From NCBI GenBank assembly GCA_003105305.1, contig PQAQ01000073.1, positions 1-13,089 on the forward strand: a DNA stretch of 13,089 bases, given 5' to 3'. Shown piece by piece: positions 1 to 8,145 of the stretch. Source of the stretch: Candidatus Methylomirabilota bacterium (GTDB lineage Bacteria; Methylomirabilota; Methylomirabilia; Methylomirabilales; Methylomirabilaceae). The notes below the pieces were generated by a model. It was not told the DNA's origin. It saw nothing but the letters and a program-made list of their open reading frames with translations, and did not search any database. How positions within the stretch are numbered: position 1 is the stretch's first letter; each line of letters starts with the position of its first letter. Made by a program: the position numbers and the translations under genes.

Positions 1-37
1 TGCGAAGGAGCGGGACGGAAGGAGCGCAGAGCAATTT

Positions 38-1759
38 ATGGTTGGGATACGGAGCGGCAAGCCACACGAACCGATCGGCGAAATCCTTATCCGAGAGGGT
101 TCTGTCACGCGTGAGCAACTCCAGCGTGGGCTGAGCCACCAGCGGGAAATCGGTAAGCGGCTGGGCGAGACCCTCGTAGAACTGGGATACGTGTCTGAAG
201 AGGATGTCGCAAAAGCCCTTGCCCTGCAATTTGCGACGCCCTTCCTATCACTTGCAGCACTCTCAATTACACCGGTCTCGATCCGGGACCGTCTTTCACC
301 AAAGTACCTTCGAGAGCATAAGGTTTTTCCGATCGAGATAAAGGACGGCATCCTGACCGTCGCCATGAGCGATCTTACCGACCCTTATACGCTGGATGAC
401 CTTCGACTGAGCACCGGCCTCGCCATCACCGTGTGCGTTGCCAACGAGCGCGAGATCCTTGAGGCGATCGACCAGTATTATGGCGACGGGCAGACCACGA
501 TTGAAAAGATCGTCAAGGGGTACGGTGAGGAGGAGGGCGGAGGATCCGGCGACGATCGTGAAGACGTCGATCATCTGCGGGATCTGGCCTCTGAGGCCCC
601 GGTCATTCAGCTTGTCAATCTGCTCATTACCCGCGCGGTTGAGGTTCGCGCCAGCGACATCCATATCGAGCCGTTCGAGGATACCCTTCGAATCCGCTAC
701 CGGGTCGATGGCGTGCTTCTGGATCAGGAGTCCCCCCCAAAGCGATTACAACGGGCCGTCATCTCCCGCGTGAAGATCATGTCTAAAATGAATATAGCTG
801 AGCGACGGCTTCCGCAGGACGGTCGCATCAGGTTGCAGATTCAGGGTAAGGACCTGGACCTCCGCGTCTCCACGGTGCCCACCCTGCACGGTGAGAGTGT
901 GGTCATGCGAATCCTGGATCGCAGTAGCCTCCTCGTGAGTCTTGGGGACATGGGCATGCCGGACGATGTTCGCCTGCAATTCCAGCGGCTCATCAGAAAG
1001 CCGCACGGCATGATCCTGGTAACCGGCCCGACGGGGAGCGGTAAGACGACCACCCTCTACACGGCGCTGAGTGAGATCAACTCGGCCGACAAGAAGATCA
1101 TCACGATCGAGGACCCGGTGGAGTATCAGTTGCAGGGAGTCAACCAGATCCATGTCAAGTCCAAGATCGGCCTGACCTTTGCCAACGGCCTGCGCTCGAT
1201 TGTCCGTCAGGACCCCGATGTCATCATGGTTGGGGAGATTCGAGACGCGGAGACAGCCGACATCGCTATCCATTCGGCGCTGACCGGGCATCTGGTGTTC
1301 AGCACCCTGCACACGAACGATGCGCCAGGCGCTATTACGCGGCTCCTCGATATGGGGATCGAAAACTACCTGGTCTCCAGCGTCCTGGTCGCGATTCTGG
1401 CTCAACGGCTGGTTCGGGTCATCTGTCCTGAATGTCGGGAAGCGTACCGGTTGGATGCGGCTGCAGTCAGAAAAATGGGTATCAAGGCCGAGATCGACGG
1501 GGTACTGCAGGTGTTTCGAGGCAAAGGGTGCGCCGCGTGTAACTTTACCGGCTATCGTGGTCGAAGCGGTATCTACGAGTTTTTGGTGATCAATGAAGAG
1601 ATTCAGCGGCTCATCCTGGAGAAGGCCGACTCCAATGCGATTCGGCAAAAGGCAACAGCTTGCGGGATGAGAACTCTGTGGGAGGACGGCTGGATGAAGG
1701 TTGAACAGGGCGTCACTACCCTAGAGGACCTGCTTCGCGTGACGAAAGAGGAGGCGTAA
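38..1759 (+). CDS. gspE: Type II secretion ATPase GspE (PilB/GspE family) with MshEN domain
   Basis: Cytoplasmic hexameric ATPase that drives pseudopilus assembly in type II secretion; 573 aa, normal for the family. The N-terminus (about 12-155) is an MshEN/T2SSE_N domain with two consecutive 24-residue motifs (12-35 and 41-64) separated by 5 residues. The C-terminal ATPase domain (about 190-570) shows Walker A GPTGSGKTT at 330-338 (K336), an Asp box around E358-D359-P360, Walker B with DPDVIMVGEIRD at 392-403, and a His box with H418 and H425. A zinc-binding tetracysteine is present as C463-x2-C466 and C498-x2-C501, typical of GspE/PilB and absent from PilT-type retraction ATPases. The ATG at 38 has GGAAGGAG at 17-24, a somewhat long spacing of 13 bases. 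A terminator follows the gene, so it is probably not cotranscribed with gspF. PilB or MshE is the alternative name; the neighbouring pseudopilin genes favour GspE. Confidence 0.96.
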   Translation: MVGIRSGKPHEPIGEILIREGSVTREQLQRGLSHQREIGKRLGETLVELGYVSEEDVAKALALQFATPFLSLAALSITPVSIRDRLSPKYLREHKVFPIEIKDGILTVAMSDLTDPYTLDDLRLSTGLAITVCVANEREILEAIDQYYGDGQTTIEKIVKGYGEEEGGGSGDDREDVDHLRDLASEAPVIQLVNLLITRAVEVRASDIHIEPFEDTLRIRYRVDGVLLDQESPPKRLQRAVISRVKIMSKMNIAERRLPQDGRIRLQIQGKDLDLRVSTVPTLHGESVVMRILDRSSLLVSLGDMGMPDDVRLQFQRLIRKPHGMILVTGPTGSGKTTTLYTALSEINSADKKIITIEDPVEYQLQGVNQIHVKSKIGLTFANGLRSIVRQDPDVIMVGEIRDAETADIAIHSALTGHLVFSTLHTNDAPGAITRLLDMGIENYLVSSVLVAILAQRLVRVICPECREAYRLDAAAVRKMGIKAEIDGVLQVFRGKGCAACNFTGYRGRSGIYEFLVINEEIQRLILEKADSNAIRQKATACGMRTLWEDGWMKVEQGVTTLEDLLRVTKEEA

Positions 1760-1806
1760 TTAGAACGGTTCTCAACGCAAAGTTATTCGCGATCTTCTTC
1801 TACACC

Positions 1807-1840
1807 AGCAGATAGGGGAGACTCTATCTGCTTTATTTTT
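1807..1840 (+). terminator. Intrinsic terminator after gspE
   Basis: Arms AGCAGATAGGG and CTCTATCTGCT-type pair 1807-1817 with 1822-1832: ten Watson-Crick pairs plus one G-T wobble (1816-1823). They close a GAGA loop (1818-1821), a GNRA tetraloop. A T-rich run (TTATTTTT) follows at 1833-1840. This is the classic form of a Rho-independent terminator and lies 47 bases past the gspE stop. It would end or attenuate gspE transcripts before gspF. The assignment rests on sequence shape alone. Confidence 0.85.
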
Positions 1841-1875
1841 CAATCTATTACGCAACTTCTACAACCCGATTTATA

Positions 1876-1903
1876 TTGACAGTGCAACGCGAGTTGCTAT
1901 AGT
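1876..1903 (+). promoter_or_regulatory. Sigma-70-type promoter for the gspF-onward operon
   Basis: A perfect -35 hexamer TTGACA (1876-1881) is followed by a 16-base spacer and TATAGT (1898-1903), with a TG extended -10 element at 1895-1896. Transcription would start near 1910, giving a leader of about 40 bases before the gspF ATG at 1952. The spacer holds a small dyad, GCAAC (1884-1888) and GTTGC (1893-1897), which could be an operator half-site pair or chance. Its place just after the gspE terminator makes functional use likely. Confidence 0.75.
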
Positions 1904-1951
1904 CGTAAACTTAGCGTCTGATTCGGTGTCAATAAAAATACCGGCTTGCAT

Positions 1952-3178
1952 ATGGGGACGTTTCAATACACCGCCACCGATCGAACTGCCAAGATCGTCC
2001 ATGGCAGCATGGAAGCCGCCGACGAGCGGGCGGTCGTCGCTTGGCTCCGAGCGAACGGCTACTATCCGATCAAGGTCGAGCAGCCCGGCGCCACAACGGG
2101 AGCCAAATCGAGCGCGCTTCAGCTTCCGATGGCGTTTACCAGGGGGCCGTCCGCTCAGGATGTTCTGGCGTTTACGCAACAGCTTGCCACACTACTCGAG
2201 GCCGGGATGGAACTGGATCGGAGCGTGGCGATCCTATTGGATCTGACCGACAACGAGCGGTTTCGGACTATTCTTCGCGGCATCCTGACCGATATTCAGA
2301 CGGGCAGCTCGTTTGCCGATAGCTTGGCAAAGCATCCGCGGCTGTTTTCGCGGCTCTACGTCAATATGGTCAAGGCGGGAGAGGCAAGCGGCGTATTGGA
2401 GGTTATTCTCAGCCGACTGGCTGGGTTTCTTGAGCGATCGAAGGCGGTCCGGGACGAGGTTACGTCTGCCCTGATTTATCCGGCGCTGTTGCTCTGTGTC
2501 GGCGGCGGCGCGGTCGTCGTCATGATGAATTTCGTGATCCCGCGTTTTGCGCAGATCTTTGCCGATACCAAACAGCTCATGCCGCTGCCGACCAGGATCC
2601 TGTTGGCGATCAGCGGGTTCACGACCGGATACTGGTGGGTGTTCATTGGGCTCATCGTCATCGGGTGGGTCGGCACTCGAGCCTATATACAGACCGAGCA
2701 GGGTCGGGTGCGGTGGGACGAGTTGAAATTGGCGCTCCCGCTCTTCGGCAGTCTCGTCCGGGAAATTGAAGTCTCCCGCTTTGCCCGGACGTTCGGGACC
2801 CTCCTCCAAAGCGGTGTCCCGGTGTTGAATGCCGTATCCATTGTGAAGGAAACGCTGACCAACCGGGTGATCGCCGGCGCCATGTCCAGATTGCAGGAGG
2901 GAGTCAAACGGGGCGAGGGGATCAGCGGCCCGCTGCGGGCGACCGCCGCCTTCCCCCCCTTTTCAGTTCATATGGCCAGGGTGGGAGAGGAGACCGGAAG
3001 GCTCGAAGAGATGCTGATGAGGGTAGCCGACACCTACGATGAGCGCGTGCGGCGGACGGTCAAGCGCCTGACCTCACTGCTGGAGCCGATCCTGATCCTC
3101 TCTCTTGGGCTCGTTGTCGGATTCATCGTGCTGTCGATGCTGCTGGCCATCTTCAGCATCAATGAGGTTCCGGTGTAG
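1952..3178 (+). CDS. gspF: Type II secretion inner-membrane platform protein GspF
   Basis: Polytopic inner-membrane protein that forms the core of the T2SS assembly platform and couples the ATPase to pseudopilin addition. The product is 408 aa from the ATG at 1952, normal for the family. It has two T2SSF domains, about 70-193 (beginning DVLAFTQQLATLLEAGMELD) and about 274-396 (FARTFGTLLQSGVPVLNA). Membrane segments are seen near 174-196, 228-246 and 380-401. The N-terminus MGTFQYTATD matches the usual GspF/PilC opening, so I prefer ATG 1952 over the in-frame TTG at 1946. No clear Shine-Dalgarno precedes either start, which is odd for the first gene after a strong promoter. PilC of type IV pili is the close paralogue; the neighbours indicate GspF. 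Confidence 0.95.
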   Translation: MGTFQYTATDRTAKIVHGSMEAADERAVVAWLRANGYYPIKVEQPGATTGAKSSALQLPMAFTRGPSAQDVLAFTQQLATLLEAGMELDRSVAILLDLTDNERFRTILRGILTDIQTGSSFADSLAKHPRLFSRLYVNMVKAGEASGVLEVILSRLAGFLERSKAVRDEVTSALIYPALLLCVGGGAVVVMMNFVIPRFAQIFADTKQLMPLPTRILLAISGFTTGYWWVFIGLIVIGWVGTRAYIQTEQGRVRWDELKLALPLFGSLVREIEVSRFARTFGTLLQSGVPVLNAVSIVKETLTNRVIAGAMSRLQEGVKRGEGISGPLRATAAFPPFSVHMARVGEETGRLEEMLMRVADTYDERVRRTVKRLTSLLEPILILSLGLVVGFIVLSMLLAIFSINEVPV

Positions 3179-3243
3179 CGTCAATGCGCGGGGTCTGAAC
3201 GTGAGGCAGGGACGGGCAGTGGGTACGACAAAAGGAGTGGAGT

Positions 3244-3753
3244 GTGGAAATTCAACGAGTCAGACATAATGACGTATGGCAAGAGGCGGGGACTCGGTCC
3301 CTGCGCCGCAATCGGGCCGGCTTTACTCTGATCGAGTTGCTGGTGGTGATCATTATCATCGGGCTGTTAGCGGCACTCGTCGGTCCAAAACTTTTTGGCA
3401 GGGTGGGCAAGGGAAAACAGGCAGCGGCCCAGGCCCAGATCGAGTTATTCGGCGCCGCTCTGGATAACTTCCGGCTTGACGTTGGTCGCTATCCGACCGG
3501 CGATGAGGGGTTGAAGTCCCTCCTGGTGAATCCGGGTGGGGTCGAGAACTGGGATGGCCCCTACTTGAAAAAGCAGGAGGTTCCTCTGGATCCCTGGGGG
3601 CATGCCTATATCTACAAATCGCCAGGAGAGCATGGAGATTACGATATTCTCTCTTACGGCGGAGATGGCGTAGCTGGAGGGGATGGAGAGAACCAGGATG
3701 TTGTGAGCTGGCAGGGTATCAAGCGGACGGGGGCAGGGGAGAGGGTTGAGTAG
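3244..3753 (+). CDS. gspG: Major pseudopilin GspG
   Basis: Main subunit of the periplasmic pseudopilus. It is inserted in the inner membrane and processed by a prepilin peptidase that is not encoded in this window. The GTG start at 3244 has AAAGGAG at 3231-3237 with 6-base spacing, so the start is well supported. The leader is 26 residues, long for GspG. Cleavage is expected after G26, leaving F27 as the methylated N-terminus and E31 as the conserved Glu at position 5. A hydrophobic helix (27-47) follows. The C-terminus keeps GspG hallmarks: LDPWG at 115-119 and the acidic calcium loop region from D132 to W156 (DYDILSYGGDG, then GGDGENQDVVSW). The mature length is about 143 aa, typical. Its stop overlaps the start of gspH. 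Confidence 0.96.
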   Translation: MEIQRVRHNDVWQEAGTRSLRRNRAGFTLIELLVVIIIIGLLAALVGPKLFGRVGKGKQAAAQAQIELFGAALDNFRLDVGRYPTGDEGLKSLLVNPGGVENWDGPYLKKQEVPLDPWGHAYIYKSPGEHGDYDILSYGGDGVAGGDGENQDVVSWQGIKRTGAGERVE

Positions 3754-4285
3754 GAAGACCGGTTTCACCCTTCTCGAACTCATTGTTGTCCTGTTTATCC
3801 TTACGCTGCTGACGGCGCTGGTTGCGCCGGCCTTCAACCGCTCGTTCGGACAGGCACAACTTAAAGCCGCGGCGCGAGATCTTGCCGCGCTCTGTCGGTT
3901 TGCCAGAACGCAGGCAATTATCTCCCAGGTCGTATTGGAAGTGGTGCTCGATCGGAGAACGAACAGCTATTGGCTCAGACGGCCGGACCCGATCGTTGGA
4001 GACCTGCGCGATAGCGATCGGGTCGCCCCCGCGCAGAATCTTGAGCAATCGATTCAGAATCGGGAGGCGCGCGTGCGTAGCCTCCCGGCTGGTGTGACCC
4101 TCAAATCGGTGATCATTGAAACGGGCCCCCTTTTGGAGGAAGAGCGCGGTGCCATTACGTTCTTTCCAGAGGGCAGTTCGACGGGCGGGGAGATATGGCT
4201 CGCGGACGAAAAGGGGCGAGGGTATCGGATTGTTGTTGACTCGTCGGTTGGGCTTGTTCACGTGAACGCCGCCGAAAAAGCATGA
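3746..4285 (+). CDS. gspH: Minor pseudopilin GspH
   Basis: Minor pseudopilin of the pseudopilus tip region, 179 aa. The TTG start at 3746 lies 4 bases after AGGGGAG (3735-3741) and overlaps the gspG stop by 8 bases, suggesting coupled translation. The leader is short (MSRKTG) with cleavage after G6, then FTLLE with Glu at mature position 5 and a hydrophobic helix to about residue 30. The C-terminal half, with GAITFFPEGSSTGGEIWLAD and GRGYRIVVDSSVGLV, matches the GspH/FimT fold. Position between gspG and gspI also supports the call. FimT is the type IV pilus relative. Confidence 0.9.
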   Translation: MSRKTGFTLLELIVVLFILTLLTALVAPAFNRSFGQAQLKAAARDLAALCRFARTQAIISQVVLEVVLDRRTNSYWLRRPDPIVGDLRDSDRVAPAQNLEQSIQNREARVRSLPAGVTLKSVIIETGPLLEEERGAITFFPEGSSTGGEIWLADEKGRGYRIVVDSSVGLVHVNAAEKA

Positions 4286-4318
4286 AAGCGATTTCAGGTG
4301 TTGCATAGATATCGGACC

Positions 4319-4750
4319 ATGAACCTGATGGCCGAGACCAGGCATCGAGGATCATCTTCCGGCTTCACGCTGCTCGAGGTCATTGTTGCGCTGGCGATCA
4401 TGGGCATCGGTTTCGCCCTGGGGATGGAGTTGTTGGCTACGGGAACACGCTCGGCTAAGGCATCGGAGGACTACACACTGGCAGTTCTGCTGGCGCGCCA
4501 GAAGATGGCTACGCTATTGAACGCCCCGTCCCTCAAGGGATCGGCAGAACACGGAGATTTTGACGGAGGGCTGAGTTGGGCGTCGGAAATCCTGCCGCTT
4601 GAACAGGATGAGGCGCTTCCCGCTCAACTGTACCAGGTGCGGGTGCGTGTCGCTTGGCCCAGCCGCCGTGGAGAGAAATCTGTGGACTTGTACACCTTGA
4701 GGATGGCTGTGGATGAGAAGAAGCTGGGGCAGACGCGTGCGGTTCAGTAG
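4319..4750 (+). CDS. gspI: Minor pseudopilin GspI
   Basis: Minor pseudopilin that forms the tip complex with GspJ and GspK; about 143 aa from ATG 4319. The cleavage motif is SSSG followed by FTLLEVIVALAIMG, with cleavage after G15 and Glu at mature position 5. The region LLARQKMATLLN and the later G-D-F-x3-L-x-W pattern fit the T2SSI domain. The start is uncertain: GTG 4298 (leader of 22), ATG 4319 and ATG 4328 are all in frame and none has a clear Shine-Dalgarno. The gene begins about 30 bases after the gspH stop, and its end overlaps gspJ. Confidence 0.88.
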   Translation: MNLMAETRHRGSSSGFTLLEVIVALAIMGIGFALGMELLATGTRSAKASEDYTLAVLLARQKMATLLNAPSLKGSAEHGDFDGGLSWASEILPLEQDEALPAQLYQVRVRVAWPSRRGEKSVDLYTLRMAVDEKKLGQTRAVQ

Positions 4751-5561
4751 AATAGTCCCGTGTGTTCGGTTGTGCGCGTTCAGCAAAGCACGTGTGGCGT
4801 TCCGAGTTCATGCCTCACCGCTCACCGCCAAGAACCGGATCCCAACCGGCGAAGTCGGGTTCACGCTACTCGAGCTCCTGGTGTCTATGACCATCCTGGC
4901 CCTGATCTTTGTCGCGGCGCTGGGCGCTATTCAAGTCGGCAGTAAGTCGTGGGAGAGCGGGGAGCGGCGTGCGGAGGCCAATCAGCGGACGCGAGCCCTT
5001 GTAGACAGTCTGGCGCGAGAACTGACGATGATCTATCCGCTCCGCATTAAGCAGCAGGATAAGGATATTGTTGCCTTTCACGGGAGATCGGATTCCCTGA
5101 CGTTCGCAACATTCCCGCGAAGCTATGGAGTTGAACCGTTCAGTCACATGGTCCGGATTGTCGAATACGCTGTCGCGCCGGATGCGGGATTGGTGGCAAC
5201 GGTGAGCTATCCGCTTGCAGGCGCTGCCGCCGAATCCGACCTGCCTGATGATCGAACAAAAAGCATCGATAACCAGGTGTCCGACATACGATTTCGATAC
5301 CTGGTTCCGGAAGGGAGACCGGAGGAGAACCTCGCTCCGATCTGGCGTGATTTTTGGGATCCTTCTCAGGACGAGACGTTCCAACCTGCATTTCGGAGGG
5401 GGATCCTCGCGTCTCAGGGACAGCGTGCCCTCAAAGGCTCGGATCGCCTGCCGCTGGCAGTTGAACTGACGCTAACCATCCGGCAAGAGGAGCGACAGGG
5501 ACCGCGAGAGTTAATCCTGCCGCCGTTGATCTTTCCGGTGTATGCGGGGCGGACGCTATGA
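4713..5561 (+). CDS. gspJ: Minor pseudopilin GspJ
   Basis: Minor pseudopilin of the GspI-J-K tip complex, 282 aa from ATG 4713. That start has GAGGA at 4699-4703 (9-base spacing) and overlaps gspI by 38 bases. It gives a strongly basic 49-residue leader (about ten Arg/Lys) before cleavage after G49, followed by FTLLELLVSMTILALIF with Glu at mature position 5. Such a leader is far longer than usual. In-frame alternatives are GTG 4737, TTG 4770 and GTG 4794 (22-residue leader), none with a good ribosome site. The C-terminus (RLPLAVELTLTIRQ) is typical of T2SSJ proteins. The family call is firm; the exact start is not. Confidence 0.88.
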   Translation: MRRSWGRRVRFSRIVPCVRLCAFSKARVAFRVHASPLTAKNRIPTGEVGFTLLELLVSMTILALIFVAALGAIQVGSKSWESGERRAEANQRTRALVDSLARELTMIYPLRIKQQDKDIVAFHGRSDSLTFATFPRSYGVEPFSHMVRIVEYAVAPDAGLVATVSYPLAGAAAESDLPDDRTKSIDNQVSDIRFRYLVPEGRPEENLAPIWRDFWDPSQDETFQPAFRRGILASQGQRALKGSDRLPLAVELTLTIRQEERQGPRELILPPLIFPVYAGRTL

Positions 5562-6673
5562 CAAGGGGCGGGGAGCGCGGAATGGCGCTCATGGTTGTAC
5601 TTTGGATCCTGGCCTTTTTAACGATTATCTTCACGACCTTTACATTTTCAATGCGCACAGAGCTGGCGGCTGCCGGTAACTTTAAAGAGCAGGCGGAGTC
5701 GTACTATCTGGCCGAGGCTGGCGTCTATCGCGCGGCTGCGGAGATTGTGAATGCGGACCGAAATGTCCCGCCTGACTCGACATTGTACGACGCCCTGAAC
5801 GAGCACTGGCATACCAATCCGACCGCCTATGATAATGTCGCTCTCGGAAGAGGATATTACTGGGTCGCGGTTACTGATGAGGAGAGCAAGGTTCCTCTAA
5901 ACGGCCAGATGACCCCGCAATACGATGCGATGCTCCGCCGGCTGTTCTCCAACTCCGGGGTGACGGATGAGAGGCTCTTGTCAACTATTGTGGATTCGAT
6001 CCAGGATTGGCGGGATGTCGATACATTTCATCGTCTCAATGGCGCTGAGGACGATTACTATCTTTCACGTCCCGTTCCGTATCGGGCGAAAAACGGTGAT
6101 TTCGAAACTATCGATGAATTGCTTCTGGTCAAGGGTATGACCCCAGAGATTTTGTACGGCAATATTGTTAATTCGCAGCGACGGGACGAACTCCGAACGC
6201 AATCTCCCTGGGAGCGTGAACTGAAGCCTGGCGAATATCTTGGGGTCGCACAGTACCTCACCCTTTATGGTTCGGGCCAGGTGAATATCAATACGGCCAG
6301 TCCTGAGGTGATCATGGCGCTGGGATTGACGGCTGTAGAGACGAAGGCCGTTCTGGATTATCGGGCCATGACGCCCTTTCGAGATGTGCAGGCCATGATC
6401 GGCCAGTTGATGTCTCTATCGGGCGAGGGGCGGCAGGGATTTGCGGTGGTGCGCGGCGGCCAGCCTGGCCCGGAGAGCCCGCAGCAGATCCGCGCAGCGC
6501 TCAGCCAGACAGCCACAGTGCTTTCCAAGACCTTTTCTGTGGAAACAGCGGGTCGGCTGTCAGGATCAAGGCTGACAACACGTATCGCCGCCATCTTGCA
6601 GAATTCCGGTTCTCCTGGTCGACCGAAGCTCTCAATTAAGCTCTGGTCTGTAGACCCCAGGCGTGGCGCATGA
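5558..6673 (+). CDS. gspK: Minor pseudopilin GspK
   Basis: Largest minor pseudopilin, thought to cap the pseudopilus tip with GspI and GspJ; 371 aa, normal for the family. Cleavage is expected after G8 (GGERG, then MALMVVLWILAF). As is usual for GspK, the Glu at mature position 5 is absent (V13 instead). Helix-hairpin-helix-like elements expected of T2SSK proteins are seen near 187-200 (ELLLVKGMTPEILYG) and 242-260 (VNINTASPEVIMALGL). The ATG overlaps the gspJ stop as ATGA, and its own stop overlaps the gspL start in the same way, so translation is probably coupled on both sides. Confidence 0.95.
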   Translation: MTRGGERGMALMVVLWILAFLTIIFTTFTFSMRTELAAAGNFKEQAESYYLAEAGVYRAAAEIVNADRNVPPDSTLYDALNEHWHTNPTAYDNVALGRGYYWVAVTDEESKVPLNGQMTPQYDAMLRRLFSNSGVTDERLLSTIVDSIQDWRDVDTFHRLNGAEDDYYLSRPVPYRAKNGDFETIDELLLVKGMTPEILYGNIVNSQRRDELRTQSPWERELKPGEYLGVAQYLTLYGSGQVNINTASPEVIMALGLTAVETKAVLDYRAMTPFRDVQAMIGQLMSLSGEGRQGFAVVRGGQPGPESPQQIRAALSQTATVLSKTFSVETAGRLSGSRLTTRIAAILQNSGSPGRPKLSIKLWSVDPRRGA

Positions 6674-8145
6674 TTCTTGGCGAGCTGATTCCAAGACCGA
6701 AGGTCAGCCTGGGAATCGATATCCGGGGGGGCGTAGTCTGTCATGCGCTGTTGAGCAAAGTATTCGGTCAGATCCAACTTCTCGATTGGGGTATCGAGGA
6801 ACTGTCGGCCGAAGACAAGGATGCGCCTGAAGTCCTGAAAGAGAAGCTGGCGGCTCTCGTGGCCCGACTGCCCAAGCGTCCTACGCTCACAGCGGTAGGC
6901 CTGCCGCGCCGGTTCGTCACCATGCGCTCGGTCAATATGCCGGCGGTGGGCGATGAGGAGTTGAGAGGAATCCTGGACTACGAGGTCGAACGGCATATCC
7001 CGTTCCTGCCGGAGGAGGTGTATTATGACTTCCAGGTCCTAGAACGTGATGCCGAGAAGGCCACGGTACTGTTGGCCGCGGCCCGTAAAGAGGAGATCGG
7101 TCGGTATTTCGCGCTCCTGCAGGAGGCGGGGATCAGGCCGACCGCCATTGGTGTCTCGACATGCGCATCGCTGAACACCCTCCTCTACAATCAGGAACGT
7201 GATGCGGAGCCCCTGAGCGCTATCATCGATCTGCGGAACGGGGAGGCCGAATTGGGCCTGGCCAGGAAGGGCATTCTGCGATCGGCCAGATACGTAACCC
7301 TTGACCCGTCCGCCCCCCTTGAAGTGCTGGCGCCTGAGATCTCTGCCCTGCTCGCGCAACTCGAAGTTAACGGCAGTCAGCCGGCAGGCCGGATCTCGAT
7401 TTCGGGCACGGGCGCCGGTCGGGGCGATCTGTTGCATCATCTGACCGAGCGGACCGGTCTTGCGACGGAATTTCTTCAGCCCTTCCGGCGAATCAAGACG
7501 CAAGGCGTAGACCCGCTGGTGGCCCATTCTCTTGGCGCCGCTGTAGGGCTGGCGCTGAACGGTCTCGTCCCGCTTCCGCTTGCCATCGATCTGTTGCCAA
7601 AAGAGCTGGCGCCCGCCCGCCGCGATCCAAGGCTGGCGACGACGTTTCGACTCACGGCGCTCATTGTGGTATTGGGGCTCGCCTATCTGGTGAACGGGGC
7701 GATTCGGGAGCGTCACGCACTCGCTGAGCTGACCGCCAAACTTCACCGGGTGCAGACTGAGGCGGCCAAGGTAGAACAACTTAAGGGAGAGGTCGGCACC
7801 CTGGCACGTCAGATCGCCACGCTGCGGACGATCGATCAGGAGGAGATCAGGAAGCTGGACATCCTGCGCGAGCTGGTCCAGATCCTGCCGAAAGGCGTCG
7901 TGCTCACACTCTTTTCGGTTGAGAAGCGGGAGGTCAAGATCGGCGGTACCATCCCCGGTTCCGCCTCGGATCTGATCTCGATTCTCGAGCAGTCGCCTGT
8001 CTTCGAAAATGCCCAATTCACCTCCCCGGTAGCCCAACGGGGCGCTGAGGGGCAAGAGTTCCAGGTAAAGGCGATCGTTGAAACGAAACCTGCGTCGAAC
8101 ACTGAGGGGAGTCGAGGGGTCCAAGTGAAGGAAAGGCGCCCATGA
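6670..8145 (+). CDS. gspL: Type II secretion protein GspL (PilM-PilN-like fusion)
   Basis: Bitopic inner-membrane protein that recruits GspE to the platform; 491 aa. The cytoplasmic N-terminal part (about 1-310) is an actin-like PilM/GspL fold, with the PilM-type stretch ILDYEVERHIPFLPEEVYYDF at 101-121. A membrane segment lies at about 328-346, then a coiled-coil-like region (about 346-385), and a periplasmic PilN/GspL ferredoxin-like domain (about 385-480). The architecture equals PilM and PilN joined in one chain, as in GspL. The gene overlaps gspK (ATGA at 6670) and gspM (ATGA at 8142). It could be labelled PilM/PilN in an automatic annotation, but position and the fused form favour GspL. 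Confidence 0.9.
   Translation: MILGELIPRPKVSLGIDIRGGVVCHALLSKVFGQIQLLDWGIEELSAEDKDAPEVLKEKLAALVARLPKRPTLTAVGLPRRFVTMRSVNMPAVGDEELRGILDYEVERHIPFLPEEVYYDFQVLERDAEKATVLLAAARKEEIGRYFALLQEAGIRPTAIGVSTCASLNTLLYNQERDAEPLSAIIDLRNGEAELGLARKGILRSARYVTLDPSAPLEVLAPEISALLAQLEVNGSQPAGRISISGTGAGRGDLLHHLTERTGLATEFLQPFRRIKTQGVDPLVAHSLGAAVGLALNGLVPLPLAIDLLPKELAPARRDPRLATTFRLTALIVVLGLAYLVNGAIRERHALAELTAKLHRVQTEAAKVEQLKGEVGTLARQIATLRTIDQEEIRKLDILRELVQILPKGVVLTLFSVEKREVKIGGTIPGSASDLISILEQSPVFENAQFTSPVAQRGAEGQEFQVKAIVETKPASNTEGSRGVQVKERRP

Noticed and set aside
746..1648. 300-codon open frame on the - strand inside gspE
   Set aside because: It mirrors a highly conserved GspE coding region, has no ribosome site and its product shows no recognisable domain; it is a by-product of GC-rich codon use.
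38..1759. PilT-type retraction ATPase
   Set aside because: The tetracysteine zinc motif and the full MshEN N-terminus are features of assembly ATPases (GspE/PilB), not PilT.
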